This document shows positions 36,377 to 45,603 of a stretch of DNA of 64,000 bases, one piece after another. The DNA lies in assembly GCF_006715785.1 (NCBI RefSeq), contig NZ_VFNX01000001.1:744001-808000 (forward strand), read 5' to 3'. Within the stretch, counting starts at the first letter, position 1; the number at the start of each line of letters is the position of its first letter. The notes beneath the pieces were generated by a model. The model ran no database searches, was not told where the DNA came from, and worked only from the letters and a program-made list of their open reading frames with translations. The position numbers and the translations under genes were made by a program. Source of the stretch: Streptomyces puniciscabiei. GTDB taxonomy: Bacteria; Actinomycetota; Actinomycetes; Streptomycetales; Streptomycetaceae.

Positions 36377-37223
36377 AGGCCTCGGCGGCGCCGGTGAGCG
36401 GCACGCGCGCGTAGACGGCCATGGAGCGCTTCCAGGCCGGGTCGGGAGTGAGGATCACGCAGTCCTCGCCGACGGCGCCGCGTACGAGGTGGGCCGAGGA
36501 CGCGCACACACCGACGCCGGCGGCGGCCATCCGCACGGCCGTCGAGGTGTGCTCGGTCCACACGGCGGTCCGCGGGGTGAACCCGGCCCGGCCGCAGGCC
36601 CAGTCGAGGAAGCGCTCACCGTGCACGACGGGTTCCATGGCACAGCGGATCCAGGGCCGGTCGGCCAGTTCCGGCAGCGTCACCGTCGTACGGCCCGCCA
36701 GTCGGTCGTCGAACGGGACCACCAGGACGACTTCCTCCTCGCCGACCGGTACGACGGTGCCCGGCGGGTCGGCGGGTTCCGGGCCGAAGGCGAGGTCGGC
36801 GGTGCCGCGCTGGACGGCCTCCTCCAGCGCCTCGGCGGTGGCGTACTCGTGCAGGCGCAGCAGGACCCGGGGGTGGGCCTTGCGCCAGCGGGCGAAGACA
36901 TCGGGCAGGACGCCGACGGCGAGCGAGTGCAGGGTGGCGACGTGCAGTTCACCGCCCTCGGCGCCGGCGGTGGCGCGGGCCGCGCGGCGGGCCTGCGCGG
37001 CGCTGCGGACGGCGAGTTCGGCGTGCGGCAGAAAGGCCCGGCCCATCGGGGTGAGGCGCACACCGCGGGCCATGCGCTCCAGCAGGGCGCCGCCGACCGA
37101 CTTCTCCAGGGCCTTGATCTGGTGCGAGAGCGCGGGCTGGGTGACGTGCAGGGCGTCCGCCGCGCGGGTGAAGGACGCCTCGTGGACGACCGTCACGAAG
37201 TACTCCATCTGTCGCAGGCTCAA
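36282..37223 (-). CDS. LysR-family transcriptional regulator
   Basis: This 313-aa regulator has an N-terminal winged helix-turn-helix (RQMEYFVTVVHEASFTRAADALHVTQPALSHQIKALE, residues 4-40, described in part) and a periplasmic-binding-protein-like effector domain. It is divergent from the dihydrolipoyl dehydrogenase homologue with a 109-bp gap, the classic arrangement for LysR control of a neighbour. The start is TTG at 37223 with a GGGGGG ribosome site; Met 6 is an alternative. The 3' end lies in copy 2 of the tandem duplication. The inducer is unknown. Confidence 0.88.
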   Translation of the reverse strand: MSLRQMEYFVTVVHEASFTRAADALHVTQPALSHQIKALEKSVGGALLERMARGVRLTPMGRAFLPHAELAVRSAAQARRAARATAGAEGGELHVATLHSLAVGVLPDVFARWRKAHPRVLLRLHEYATAEALEEAVQRGTADLAFGPEPADPPGTVVPVGEEEVVLVVPFDDRLAGRTTVTLPELADRPWIRCAMEPVVHGERFLDWACGRAGFTPRTAVWTEHTSTAVRMAAAGVGVCASSAHLVRGAVGEDCVILTPDPAWKRSMAVYARVPLTGAAEAFVDLLRVAWADLGAPPEGLYERCRLSTAATV

Positions 37224-37332
37224 CTCCGCACCCCCCTACGAGTCGCAGGCATCCACTCATAAGCATCCTGCATGGCTCCTACAAGAACATTGCCTTGGAC
37301 TCATGGCAAGAGGTGGACGGAGGGTGGATGCC

Positions 37333-38766
37333 ATGACCGTCAACACATCGGATGTCATCGTCATCGGCGGCGGCACGGGTGGTTACAGCACCGCTCTGCG
37401 CGCCGCCGCCCTCGGTCTTGACGTCGTCCTCGTCGAACGCGACAAGGTCGGCGGCACCTGTCTGCACCGGGGCTGCATCCCGAGCAAGGCGATGCTGCAC
37501 GCCGCCGAACTGGTCGACGGAATCGCCGAGGCACGCGAGCGGTGGGGCGTGAAGGCCACGCTGGACTCGGTCGACTGGTCGGCGCTGGTGGCCACGCGGG
37601 ACGACATCGTGGCGCGCAACCACAAGGGGGTCGAGGCGCATCTGGCGCACGCCGGCGTACGGGTGGTGCGGGGCAGCGCCCGACTGACGGGGGCGCGCGC
37701 GGTGCGCGTGGAGGGCGCGCACATGGATCCCACGCCAGGCGTGGGCGACTTCACCGCGCGCCGGGGAATCGTGCTCGCCACCGGCTCACGCCCGCGCACG
37801 CTCCCGGGGCTCGAGCCCGACGGGCGGCGTGTGGTCACCAGCGACGACGCGTTGTTCGCACCGGGGCTGCCGGCGTCCGTACTGGTGCTGGGCGGCGGCG
37901 CGATCGGCGTCGAGTACGCCTCCTTCCACCGGTCCATGGGCGCGGAGGTCACCCTGGTCGAGGCCGCGGACCGGATCGTTCCGCTGGAGGACGCCGACGT
38001 GAGCCGGCATCTGACGCGCGGGCTGAGGAAGCGCGGCATGGACGTGCAAGCGGGCGCCCGGCTGCTGGACGCGCGGGTTCTGGAGAGCGGCGTACGCGCG
38101 CGTGTGCGCACCGCGCGGGGCGAGACGCGCACGGTGGAGGCGGAGCGGCTGCTGGTGGCCGTCGGCCGGGCACCGGTCACCGAGGGCCTGGACCTGGCGG
38201 CGGCCGGCCTGACGACGGACGGCCGGGGGTTCGTCGTACCGGCGGACTGGAACCGGCTGCAGACGGCCGTGCCGGGCATCCATGTCGTCGGCGACCTGCT
38301 GCCGCCGCCCTCCCCGGGCCTCGCCCACGCCTCGTTCGCGGAGGGCCTGCTGGTCGCCGAGACCCTGGCCGGGCTGCGGCCGGCCCCGGTCGACTACGCG
38401 GCTGTGCCCCGGGTGACGTACTCCTCGCCGCAGACCGCCGCGGTGGGGCTGAGCGAGACGGAGGCACGCGCGCGCGGGCGCGAGGTCGAGGTGAACACCA
38501 TGCCGCTGACCGCCGTGGCCAAGGGTATGGTGCACGGCCAAGGCGGCATGGTGAAGGTCGTCGCCGAGGCCGGCGGCGGGCAGGTGCTCGGCGTGCACCT
38601 GGTCGGCCCGCACGTGTCGGAGATGATCGCCGAGAGCCAGCTGATCGTCGGCTGGGACGCCGAGCCCGCGGACGTGGCCCGGCATGTGCACGCGCACCCG
38701 ACGCTGTCGGAGGCGGTCGGCGAGGCGTTCCTGACGCTCGCGGGACGCGGCCTGCACCAGCAGTGA
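37333..38766 (+). CDS. Dihydrolipoyl dehydrogenase (flavoprotein disulfide reductase)
   Basis: This 477-aa FAD enzyme has the N-terminal dinucleotide-binding motif VIVIGGGTGGYSTALRAA (residues 8-25), the redox-active disulfide GGTCLHRGCIPSK near 41-53, the NAD-binding GGGAIGVEYASF near 180-190 and the C-terminal His-Glu pair HAHPTLSEAVGEAF near 453-466. It is thus a dihydrolipoamide dehydrogenase type enzyme. No 2-oxoacid dehydrogenase or lipoyl protein genes are next to it, so it may serve a distant complex or act as a stand-alone lipoamide reductase. A GGAGGG ribosome site lies just upstream of the ATG. The divergent LysR gene probably controls it. Confidence 0.88.
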   Translation: MTVNTSDVIVIGGGTGGYSTALRAAALGLDVVLVERDKVGGTCLHRGCIPSKAMLHAAELVDGIAEARERWGVKATLDSVDWSALVATRDDIVARNHKGVEAHLAHAGVRVVRGSARLTGARAVRVEGAHMDPTPGVGDFTARRGIVLATGSRPRTLPGLEPDGRRVVTSDDALFAPGLPASVLVLGGGAIGVEYASFHRSMGAEVTLVEAADRIVPLEDADVSRHLTRGLRKRGMDVQAGARLLDARVLESGVRARVRTARGETRTVEAERLLVAVGRAPVTEGLDLAAAGLTTDGRGFVVPADWNRLQTAVPGIHVVGDLLPPPSPGLAHASFAEGLLVAETLAGLRPAPVDYAAVPRVTYSSPQTAAVGLSETEARARGREVEVNTMPLTAVAKGMVHGQGGMVKVVAEAGGGQVLGVHLVGPHVSEMIAESQLIVGWDAEPADVARHVHAHPTLSEAVGEAFLTLAGRGLHQQ

Positions 38767-38904
38767 ACCCACGGCACGCACCGCGCCCGCCGCACCCCCG
38801 CGCTTCCGTCCGGGCGCCCCCGGTAGCCTCCCCCGCCGCATGCTTGACAGTTCACCTTCCGCGTGCGGGACTTGGAGGGCGAAGCCGGGCGGAACAAGTC
38901 GGGG

Positions 38905-40155
38905 GTGAGTCTTCTGCCGGAGCTGCGCTACCCCAGCGTTCCCGAACTGATCGCCTCCGCACAGGCGTTGGCCGCTCAGGAACCCGGGCTGTGCTCGCTC
39001 AGGCAGGTGGGCGTCTCACGCGCGGGCAGACCCCTGCACCTGCTGTCGGTGGGGCACGCCCGGCGGGCGGTGCTGGTGGTCGCCGGCGCCCACGCCAACG
39101 AGCCGACCGGGGGCTCCACCCTGCGGGTGCTGGCCGAACGCGTACTGGCCGAGCGGGAGTTGCGGGCGGGCACGTCCTGGCACTTCCTGCTGTGCGCGGA
39201 TCCGGACGGGGCGAGCCTGCATGTGACGCCGGCGCCGCGCAGCCTGCTCGACTACCACCTCGGCTTCTACCGGCCGACGGGCGCCGAGCAGCCGGAGTGG
39301 TCGCCGTCCGTGCTCCCGCCGGACCGGCTGCCGCCCGAGACCCGGGCGCTGACCGGGGTGATCGACGAGCTGCGGCCCTACCTCCAGGTGACCCTGCACG
39401 GCACCGACCTGGGCGGCAGCTGGGTGCAGTTGACCAAGGACGTGCCGGGGCTCGCGGAGCCGTTCGCCAAGTCCGCGGCGCAGCTGCACATCCCGGTGGA
39501 GGCGGGCGCCTCGGACGCCGCCGGCTGGCCGGCCTCCGGCCCCGGGGTGCACGTCATGCCCGGCCCGGAGACGGGCGCGGCCTACCCGAGCATGCCGGAC
39601 GACGCCCGGCACAGCACCTGGTACCACGCGCACCGCTACGGCGGTCTGACGGCCGTGGTGGAGGTGCCGATGTGGGCGAGCGACCTGGTGGACGATCCGG
39701 CGCCGCACCCGGCGCCGGCGGCGGCGATGCGGCGCCTGGCACAGCGGCTGCTGCGGGACTCGCTGGAGGTGGAGCGGATCCTCGCCGAGGCGCTGCCCCG
39801 CCTCGAGGGCGTGGACGGTCCGCTGCTGCGGGCGGCGCGCTGGGCGCTGGAGCTGATCCCGGGCCTGGCCGAGGACTGGGTCCACACCCCGCCGGCCGCC
39901 ACGACGATGGCGTACGTCGGCAGTGTGGACGCCTTCGGGCGGCGGCTGCCGCTGCGTGCTGCGGCGATGCTGCTGCGGGTGCTGCGGGAGACGGACGACC
40001 GGGCGGCGCCGCGGCTGGAGCAGCTCGTCACCGACTGGTGCGATGCCTTCGCGACGCGTTTCCGGGCCCGCTGGGTGCCGGTGGAGCACCAGGTGGAGCA
40101 CCAGTCCCGGACGGTGCTGGTGGCGGCTCAGCAGGCCCGGGAGCGGGCGGTGTGA
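38905..40155 (+). CDS. M14-family zinc carboxypeptidase-like protein
   Basis: This 416-aa protein has an M14 metallocarboxypeptidase fold. The zinc ligands are readable as HxxE in VAGAHANEPTGG near residues 55-66 and the later His in QVTLHGTDLGG near 161-171; a probable catalytic Glu is in AVVEVPMWA near 251-259. No signal peptide is evident, so it is likely cytoplasmic, and some M14 relatives act as deacylases of small molecules rather than peptidases. The start is uncertain: GTG 38905 precedes SLLPELRYPSVPEL, and GTG 38863 would add 14 residues with no better ribosome site. Confidence 0.78.
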   Translation: MSLLPELRYPSVPELIASAQALAAQEPGLCSLRQVGVSRAGRPLHLLSVGHARRAVLVVAGAHANEPTGGSTLRVLAERVLAERELRAGTSWHFLLCADPDGASLHVTPAPRSLLDYHLGFYRPTGAEQPEWSPSVLPPDRLPPETRALTGVIDELRPYLQVTLHGTDLGGSWVQLTKDVPGLAEPFAKSAAQLHIPVEAGASDAAGWPASGPGVHVMPGPETGAAYPSMPDDARHSTWYHAHRYGGLTAVVEVPMWASDLVDDPAPHPAPAAAMRRLAQRLLRDSLEVERILAEALPRLEGVDGPLLRAARWALELIPGLAEDWVHTPPAATTMAYVGSVDAFGRRLPLRAAAMLLRVLRETDDRAAPRLEQLVTDWCDAFATRFRARWVPVEHQVEHQSRTVLVAAQQARERAV

Positions 40156-40196
40156 AGCCTGCACGCCGCCCGTGTCGGCTCTCCCGGCAGCCGGGC

Positions 40197-40631
40197 TCAG
40201 TGGTCCACGGCGAACACCGCTCCCGTCCGTGCCTCCATGGCGCACTTGCTGGAGTACGTCTCCTGGTAGTCGACCGGCTCTCCGTTCCACTGCCCGTGCG
40301 CGTGGACGGTCACGGGGGCGTAGATCATCGGGCAGAAGACCTTCTTCTGCGGGATGCGCGAGATGTCGCCGCCGGCCTTGGTGAGCTCGTCGCAGGCCTC
40401 GGCCGCGCGCGCGTACCCCAGGGGCAGCGGGTCGCACATCAGCAGCGTGCCGTGCTTGTCACCGGCCTGGGCGTTCTCGCCGCGGATGACGGTCACATAG
40501 AGCCAGTTGTCGGTGAGCGGAAACGTGGATCGCGCGGCGCTGGGTGCCGCCTGGGCCGGGGCCGCGGCGAGGAGACCGGCACAGGCCAGCAGGGCGCCGG
40601 CGGCCGTGGTCAGTCGGGTGAGGTACGTCAT
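40197..40631 (-). CDS. Subtilisin inhibitor-like secreted protein (SSI family)
   Basis: This 144-aa exported protein is a Streptomyces subtilisin inhibitor. After a signal peptide ending AQAAPS near residue 30, it has LYVTVIRGENA, the two disulfide pairs (MCDP with ACDEL, and FCPM with SKCAM) and the reactive loop CPMIYAPVTVHAHGQW near 99-114. By comparison with SSI (CPMVYDP) the P1 residue is Met and P1' is Ile. Such inhibitors block subtilisin-like and trypsin-like proteases outside the cell and take part in control of aerial growth. Confidence 0.92.
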   Translation of the reverse strand: MTYLTRLTTAAGALLACAGLLAAAPAQAAPSAARSTFPLTDNWLYVTVIRGENAQAGDKHGTLLMCDPLPLGYARAAEACDELTKAGGDISRIPQKKVFCPMIYAPVTVHAHGQWNGEPVDYQETYSSKCAMEARTGAVFAVDH

Positions 40632-40739
40632 GCCCGATGCATCGGCACGCGGGGCCGCGTTCCACAGCCCGGATCACCCGATCGGGAGGCACGCGCGCGT
40701 GCGGGGGCGCCGGTTCCGCACCCGCGCGGCCGGTGTCCC

Positions 40740-41291
40740 TCAGCTCACGGCGAGCCGGAACGCCATCCTGCCGAAGGCGACCTGGTCACCCTCGCGGACG
40801 ACGACCGAGCCGGTCACCCGGCGGCCGTTGACGGTGGTGCCGTTGGTGGAGCCGAGGTCCCTGAGGACCCACATGCCGCCCTGGCGGCTGAGCTCGGCGT
40901 GCACCCGGGAGACGGTCTCGTGGTTCAGGCGCAGCCCGTTGGCCGGGTCGCGGCCGATGCGCAGCGGATGGGTGCGCTCCGGGTGCGGCAGCAGCAGCTT
41001 GGGCAGCCGCTCGGCCTGCCAGGCCCGGCGCAGCCGTACGGTGAACCCGGAGACGGCCTCGACGGTGCCGAGGACCGCGCGGGAGAGGCGGTTCTCCCGG
41101 GGCAGGTCGGCGACGAGGGCGGCCAGTTCGTCGGCGCGGCGGGCGGCCAGCGCCAGCTCCATGCGGCGCACGAACGTGTCGTGCGAGAGCCGGCCCATGG
41201 CGACGCCGTCACGCAGCACCTGCAGCGCCTTGTCGCGCTCCGCGTCGGACAGCCGCGCGGGGTACGTGGAGAACTCGAAGGACGACGTCAC
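40740..41291 (-). CDS. DUF1707 and FHA domain protein
   Basis: This 183-aa protein combines an N-terminal DUF1707 segment (ARLSDAERDKALQVLRDGVAMGRLSHDTFVRRME, residues 12-45, described in part) with a C-terminal FHA domain (LRIGRDPANGLRL near 109-121, then SRVHAEL and DLGSTNGTTVNG near 128-154). FHA domains bind phosphothreonine, so this is a likely phospho-signalling adaptor for a Ser/Thr kinase elsewhere. No membrane segment is seen. It is divergent from treZ. Confidence 0.9.
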   Translation of the reverse strand: MTSSFEFSTYPARLSDAERDKALQVLRDGVAMGRLSHDTFVRRMELALAARRADELAALVADLPRENRLSRAVLGTVEAVSGFTVRLRRAWQAERLPKLLLPHPERTHPLRIGRDPANGLRLNHETVSRVHAELSRQGGMWVLRDLGSTNGTTVNGRRVTGSVVVREGDQVAFGRMAFRLAVS

Positions 41292-41482
41292 GCTGGTGAT
41301 TGTCGGGCAGTGAACCCCGGGTGTCCAGAAAACGCGGAATCGGCGCCGGTCTGCGGGTACTTCCGCGACACCCGCCGGGAAAGGGCGGATTCGAAAGCGG
41401 ATCGATCGTCCGGGCGGGCACGATGGGGGCGCGGGACATCACGGTGAGCAGGCGAGACATCACAGACGAAGGGGAACCGTCC

Positions 41483-43228
41483 GTGCAGTTCGAGGTGTGG
41501 GCACCGCAAGCAGACCGAGTGACGCTCCATTGCGAGGGCGGCACGCGCGCGTTGGCGCGCGATCCCGAGCGCGCGGGCTGGTGGACGGGGGAGGCGGAGG
41601 CCGGGGACGGCGCGCGGTACGGCTTCGCGCTGGACGACGGGCCCGTACTGCCGGACCCCCGCTCGCGCCGTCAGCCGGACGGTCCCGAGGGGCTGAGCGC
41701 GGTCGTGGACCACGGCCGCCACGCGTGGCGCACCGAGTGGGCGGGGCGGGAGCTGCCGGGTGCCGTGCTCTACGAGATGCACGTGGGCACGTACACCCGG
41801 GAGGGCACCCTGGACGCGGCGGCGGCCCGGCTGGAACACCTGGTGGAACTGGGCGTCACGCACGTGGAGTTGATGCCGGTGTGCCCGTTCCCCGGGCGGC
41901 ACGGCTGGGGCTACGAGGGGGTGTCGCTGTGGGCGGTGCACGAGCCGTACGGCGGCCCCGAGGCGCTGAAACGGTTCGTGGACCGGGCGCACGAACTCGG
42001 CCTGGGGGTCGTCCTGGACGTCGTGCACAACCACTTGGGGCCGTCCGGGAACCGTCTGCCGCTCTTCGGGCCGTACTTCACCGACGCGCACCACACGCCG
42101 TGGGGGTCGGCGGTGAACCTGGACGGGCCCGGCTCGGACGAGGTACGCGCGTTTCTCATCGGCAGCGCGCTGGCGTGGCTGCGGGACTACCGGATCGACG
42201 GGCTGCGGCTGGACGCGGTGCACGCGCTGTACGACACGCGCGCGTGCCACTTCCTTGAGGAGCTGTCGGCGGCCGTCGATATGCTCGCCGGGGAGCTGGG
42301 CCGGCCGCTGTTCCTGATCGCCGAGTCGGACCTGAACGACCCGCGGGTCATCACTCCGCGCGCGGAGCACGGCCTCGGGCTGCACGCGCAGTGGAACGAC
42401 GACTTCCACCACGCGCTGCACACCGCGCTGACCGGGGAGTCGCAGGGCTACTACGCGGACTTCGCGCGCGCCCCGTTCGCCGCGCTCGCCAAGACGCTCA
42501 CCGGTGGCTACTTCCACGACGGCACGTACTCGTCGTTCCGGGGCCGGCACCACGGCCGCCCGCTGGACCGCGCGCGGGTGGCCGGGCACCGGCTGCTCGG
42601 CTACGGCCAGACGCACGACCAGGTGGGCAACCGCGCCCAGGGCGACCGGCTCTCCGCCCGGCTCTCCCCCGGCCTGCTGGCCTGCGCGGCGACGCTGACG
42701 CTGACCTCGCCGTTCACGCCGATGCTGTTCATGGGCGAGGAGTGGGCGGCGGGCACGCCCTGGCAGTTCTTCACCGACCACACCGACCCGGAACTGGCCG
42801 AGGCGGTACGGCGGGGCCGGCGGCGGGAGTTCGCGGCGCACGGCTGGGCGGAGGAGGACGTGCCGGACCCGCAGGACCCGGCGACGCGTGAGCGGTCCTG
42901 CCTGGACTGGTCGGAACCGGAACGCGAGCCCCACGCGCGCGTGCTCGCCTGGTACCGCAGGCTGATCGCCCTCAGGCGCGAACAGCCGGACCTCACCGAC
43001 CCCGACCTGGCCGACATCAAGGTGGCGTACGACGAGGACGCCCGCTGGCTGGCCTTCCGGCGCGGTGACGTCCGCGTGGCGGTGAACCTGGGCAAGGCAC
43101 CGGCGGCGATCCCGCTGGGCACCCGTCCGGCGGCCGTCCTCGCGGCGTGGGAGCCGGTGGAGCTTCCGGGAGCGGACGGGTTGCTCCAGGTGCCGGGGGA
43201 GTCGTGCGTGGTGCTGGCGCAGCCCTGA
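41483..43228 (+). CDS. treZ: Malto-oligosyltrehalose trehalohydrolase
   Basis: This 581-aa GH13 enzyme releases trehalose from malto-oligosyltrehalose made by TreY. An N-terminal beta domain (QFEVWAPQADRVTLHC) is followed by the GH13 motifs DVVHNHLGPSGN near residue 180, GLRLDAVHAL near 240 (nucleophile Asp), LIAESDLND near 275 (acid Glu) and QTHDQVGNR near 375. The length fits the family. The GTG at 41483 has a GAAGGGG ribosome site 8 bases upstream; the frame is open for 183 bases more but is not family-like. It stands apart from treY but on the same strand. Confidence 0.94.
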   Translation: MQFEVWAPQADRVTLHCEGGTRALARDPERAGWWTGEAEAGDGARYGFALDDGPVLPDPRSRRQPDGPEGLSAVVDHGRHAWRTEWAGRELPGAVLYEMHVGTYTREGTLDAAAARLEHLVELGVTHVELMPVCPFPGRHGWGYEGVSLWAVHEPYGGPEALKRFVDRAHELGLGVVLDVVHNHLGPSGNRLPLFGPYFTDAHHTPWGSAVNLDGPGSDEVRAFLIGSALAWLRDYRIDGLRLDAVHALYDTRACHFLEELSAAVDMLAGELGRPLFLIAESDLNDPRVITPRAEHGLGLHAQWNDDFHHALHTALTGESQGYYADFARAPFAALAKTLTGGYFHDGTYSSFRGRHHGRPLDRARVAGHRLLGYGQTHDQVGNRAQGDRLSARLSPGLLACAATLTLTSPFTPMLFMGEEWAAGTPWQFFTDHTDPELAEAVRRGRRREFAAHGWAEEDVPDPQDPATRERSCLDWSEPEREPHARVLAWYRRLIALRREQPDLTDPDLADIKVAYDEDARWLAFRRGDVRVAVNLGKAPAAIPLGTRPAAVLAAWEPVELPGADGLLQVPGESCVVLAQP

Positions 43229-43247
43229 GGCGGTGCCCGAAAGCCGT

Positions 43248-43273
43248 CCGGAGCCGGTTTCCTACGGCTCCGG
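43248..43273. terminator. Stem-loop between convergent treZ and kinase-like gene
   Basis: CCGGAGCCG (43248-43256) and CGGCTCCGG (43265-43273) are perfect 9-bp arms with an 8-nt loop, overlapping the stop of the minus-strand gene. It probably terminates both. Confidence 0.7.
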
Positions 43274-44197
43274 CTGGTCCTCCTTGAAGTCCGACAACCG
43301 CTCCAGCAGGATCGGCTCCCACGCGCTCCGCAGCTGGGTCCGGAGCAGCGCCGGGGAACCGCCCGCGCGGCCCTCGAGGTGGTCGGCGAGCCGGATGACC
43401 GCGTCGCAGCGGGCGAGCCACAGGCCGCGCAGGCAGGGGCGGGCGCCGTAGCCGGCGAGGGTGGCGGCGCGGACGGCCGCCGGGGAGCCGACGGCGACGG
43501 CGAGGCCGGCGATGTCCTCGGCGGGGTCGCCCAGCGCCGCCCGGGTCCACTCCAGGACGCCGCGCACCCGGCCGTCGGCGCTGACCACCACGTGTTCGCC
43601 GGTCAGGCCGTGGTGGGTGAGGACGGCGGTGCCGGGCTGCGCGGCGAGCTGGGCCGCGCCGGGCGGGGTCAGCTGGTGCAGCCGGGCGGCGTCGAACTCG
43701 TCGGCGGCGGCGAGCCCTTCGGCCGCGTGCACGGCCATGCGGCGCAGCGCCTCCAGGGAGCGCGGGGCGGTGCGCGGCACGCCGAGCGCCTCCGCCTGCC
43801 GTACGGGCACCGTGCGCAGCCCGGTGAGCAGCCCGGCGAGGTCGGCCTCGCCGACGGCGGAGACGTCGTGCTCGTCGGCCGTGCCGCCGGGCACCTTGGT
43901 GTCCAGGGTGTAGGCGAGGCCGGGCGCCCAGTCCCCGTGCGCGACGCTGGTGGGTACGGCCACGGGCAGGTGCGGCCGGACCAGGTCACGCAGGCGCAGT
44001 TCCCGGCGGCGCAGTGCCGAGGCCTCGCGGTCGGGCGCGAGCCGCAGCACATGGCGGGCGCCGACCCACCACGTGTACGCGCGGCCCTCCGTCACGGGGC
44101 GCACGTCGGGGCCCGCGGTGTCGTCGCCGCCCTCCTTGAGCAGCGAACGGACCAGTCTGCGGACGGTGTCCGCGGTGGGTGTCGGTGCCTGGGTCAT
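43262..44197 (-). CDS. Degenerate APH-family kinase-like protein
   Basis: This 311-aa protein has the aminoglycoside phosphotransferase fold, but the catalytic residues are altered. Where the family has HGDxxxxN, residues 195-202 read HHGLTGEH, so the catalytic Asp is Gly197 and the metal-binding Asn is His202; the second metal Asp of the DxD/DFG position is Glu216 (VLEWTRAALGDPAEDIA). The protein may therefore be a pseudokinase with a binding role. TreY/TreZ lie nearby, but it is not a Pep2-type maltokinase in length. The following M24 peptidase gene is on the same strand, upstream. Confidence 0.75.
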   Translation of the reverse strand: MTQAPTPTADTVRRLVRSLLKEGGDDTAGPDVRPVTEGRAYTWWVGARHVLRLAPDREASALRRRELRLRDLVRPHLPVAVPTSVAHGDWAPGLAYTLDTKVPGGTADEHDVSAVGEADLAGLLTGLRTVPVRQAEALGVPRTAPRSLEALRRMAVHAAEGLAAADEFDAARLHQLTPPGAAQLAAQPGTAVLTHHGLTGEHVVVSADGRVRGVLEWTRAALGDPAEDIAGLAVAVGSPAAVRAATLAGYGARPCLRGLWLARCDAVIRLADHLEGRAGGSPALLRTQLRSAWEPILLERLSDFKEDQPEP

Positions 44198-44263
44198 GGG
44201 TCGCGCGTCGCCGTTCCGGGATGTCGTCGAAAAGGGGTGTCTCCTGGCACTCTGGCTGGTCTC

Positions 44264-45391
44264 TCAGTCCACTATGACCACATCACGCGTGGTGTTGTTG
44301 AGACGACGGCCGCCGTCCTCGGTGACCGTGACGATGTCCTCGATGCGCACCCCGAAGCGGCCGGGCAGGTAGATGCCGGGCTCGACGGAGAAGCACATGC
44401 CGGGCACGAGCGGCTGTTCCTCACCCTCGATCATGTACGGCGGCTCGTGCGTGGTGACGCCGATGCCGTGCCCGGTGCGGTGGATGAAGTACTCGCCGTA
44501 CCCTGCGTCGGTGATCACCGCGCGGGCGGCGCGGTCGACCTCCTGGCAGGCCACGCCGGGCCGTACGGCCTGGTAGCCCGCCTCCTGTGCCTCGCGCACG
44601 ATGTCGTGCACCCGGCGCTCCTCCTCGGTGGGCTCGCCCACGTGGACCGTGCGGGTGGTGTCGGAGCCGTAGCCGTCCTTCAGGCCGCCGAAGTCCAGGA
44701 CGACCATGTCGCCGCGCTCGATGACGCGGTCGCCGACCTCGTGGTGCGGGTTGGCGCCGTTGGGTCCGGAGCCGACGATGGTGAAGTCGACCTGGGAGTG
44801 GCCGAAGCGGCGCAGCAGGCCGGCGAGGTCGTGGCCGACGTCGGACTCGCGGCGGCCGGCGAAGGGAACTTTGCGGATCTCCTCGAACGTTGCATCGGCG
44901 GCCGCTCCGGCGGCGGCGAGGAGTTCCAGTTCCGCGGCGTCCTTGACGGCGCGCAGCATGGGGAGGGCGTCGGTGAGAGAGGCGTAGGAGGTGTCCGGCA
45001 GGGCGCGCTGGAGGCCCAACAGGTGCATGGCCCAGGTGTTGTCGCTGATGCCGAAGCGGCCGCGGCCGTCGAGGAGGGCGGCGGTGACGTCGTAGGGGTC
45101 CTTTCCGTCGGTCCAGTCGCGCAGGGTGAGCGCGGACGCGCCGACCGCGTGCTCGGCGTCGGGGGCCTCCAGGGTGGGCACGACGAGCACGGGGTCCTGG
45201 CCGGGGGTGAGGACCAGCACGGTGAGCCGTTCGGTGACGGCGGTGGGCGTGTAGCCGGTGAGCCAGACCATGTCCGGTCCCGGCGCCACGAGCAGCCCCG
45301 CGAGGCCTGCGTCGGCAGCGGAGCGCGCAGCGCGCTCCATGCGGGCCCTGTAGTCGGCGGCGGTGAAGAGCGCGGGCGTACTACCGGTCAT
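44264..45391 (-). CDS. M24-family Xaa-Pro dipeptidase/aminopeptidase
   Basis: This 375-aa pita-bread metallopeptidase has the five M24 metal ligands: Asp in VVLDFGG, Asp in GYGSDTTRTV, His in RTGHGIGVTTHEPP, Glu in CFSVEPGIYLPG and Glu in VRIEDIVTV. The N-terminal creatinase-like domain (DMVWLTGYTPTAVTERL near 40-56) fits aminopeptidase P / Xaa-Pro dipeptidase proteins, which release residues next to proline. The Met at 45391 begins a normal N-terminus; the frame remains open into the repeat array but that sequence is not part of the protein. It lies 66 bases upstream of the kinase-like gene and may form an operon with it. Confidence 0.9.
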   Translation of the reverse strand: MTGSTPALFTAADYRARMERAARSAADAGLAGLLVAPGPDMVWLTGYTPTAVTERLTVLVLTPGQDPVLVVPTLEAPDAEHAVGASALTLRDWTDGKDPYDVTAALLDGRGRFGISDNTWAMHLLGLQRALPDTSYASLTDALPMLRAVKDAAELELLAAAGAAADATFEEIRKVPFAGRRESDVGHDLAGLLRRFGHSQVDFTIVGSGPNGANPHHEVGDRVIERGDMVVLDFGGLKDGYGSDTTRTVHVGEPTEEERRVHDIVREAQEAGYQAVRPGVACQEVDRAARAVITDAGYGEYFIHRTGHGIGVTTHEPPYMIEGEEQPLVPGMCFSVEPGIYLPGRFGVRIEDIVTVTEDGGRRLNNTTRDVVIVD

Positions 45392-45603
45392 CCGGGCCTC
45401 CGGGCGCGGGTCGGGAAACGGGCGACGGCATCTCGGGCAGCATCCTGCCCGGCCGGACAGGGTGACGCGAGCCGATCGCCGGTACTCCCCGCAGGGCGCG
45501 GTCGGCTCGGGAGGGACTCGGCATGGGGCCATCATGGCGCGCGGTGCGAAGGGTGACCAGCGAGTTACCCGGGGTGCCCGGAAGCCCCCGAGACGGAGGC
45601 CGA

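Noticed and set aside
37542-41447. A 1301-codon open frame on the plus strand overlapping lpd, M14, SSI and FHA genes
   Set aside because: It has the Arg/Gly/Ala-rich composition of a GC-driven shadow and crosses several well-supported genes in other frames; it has no domain or ribosome site.
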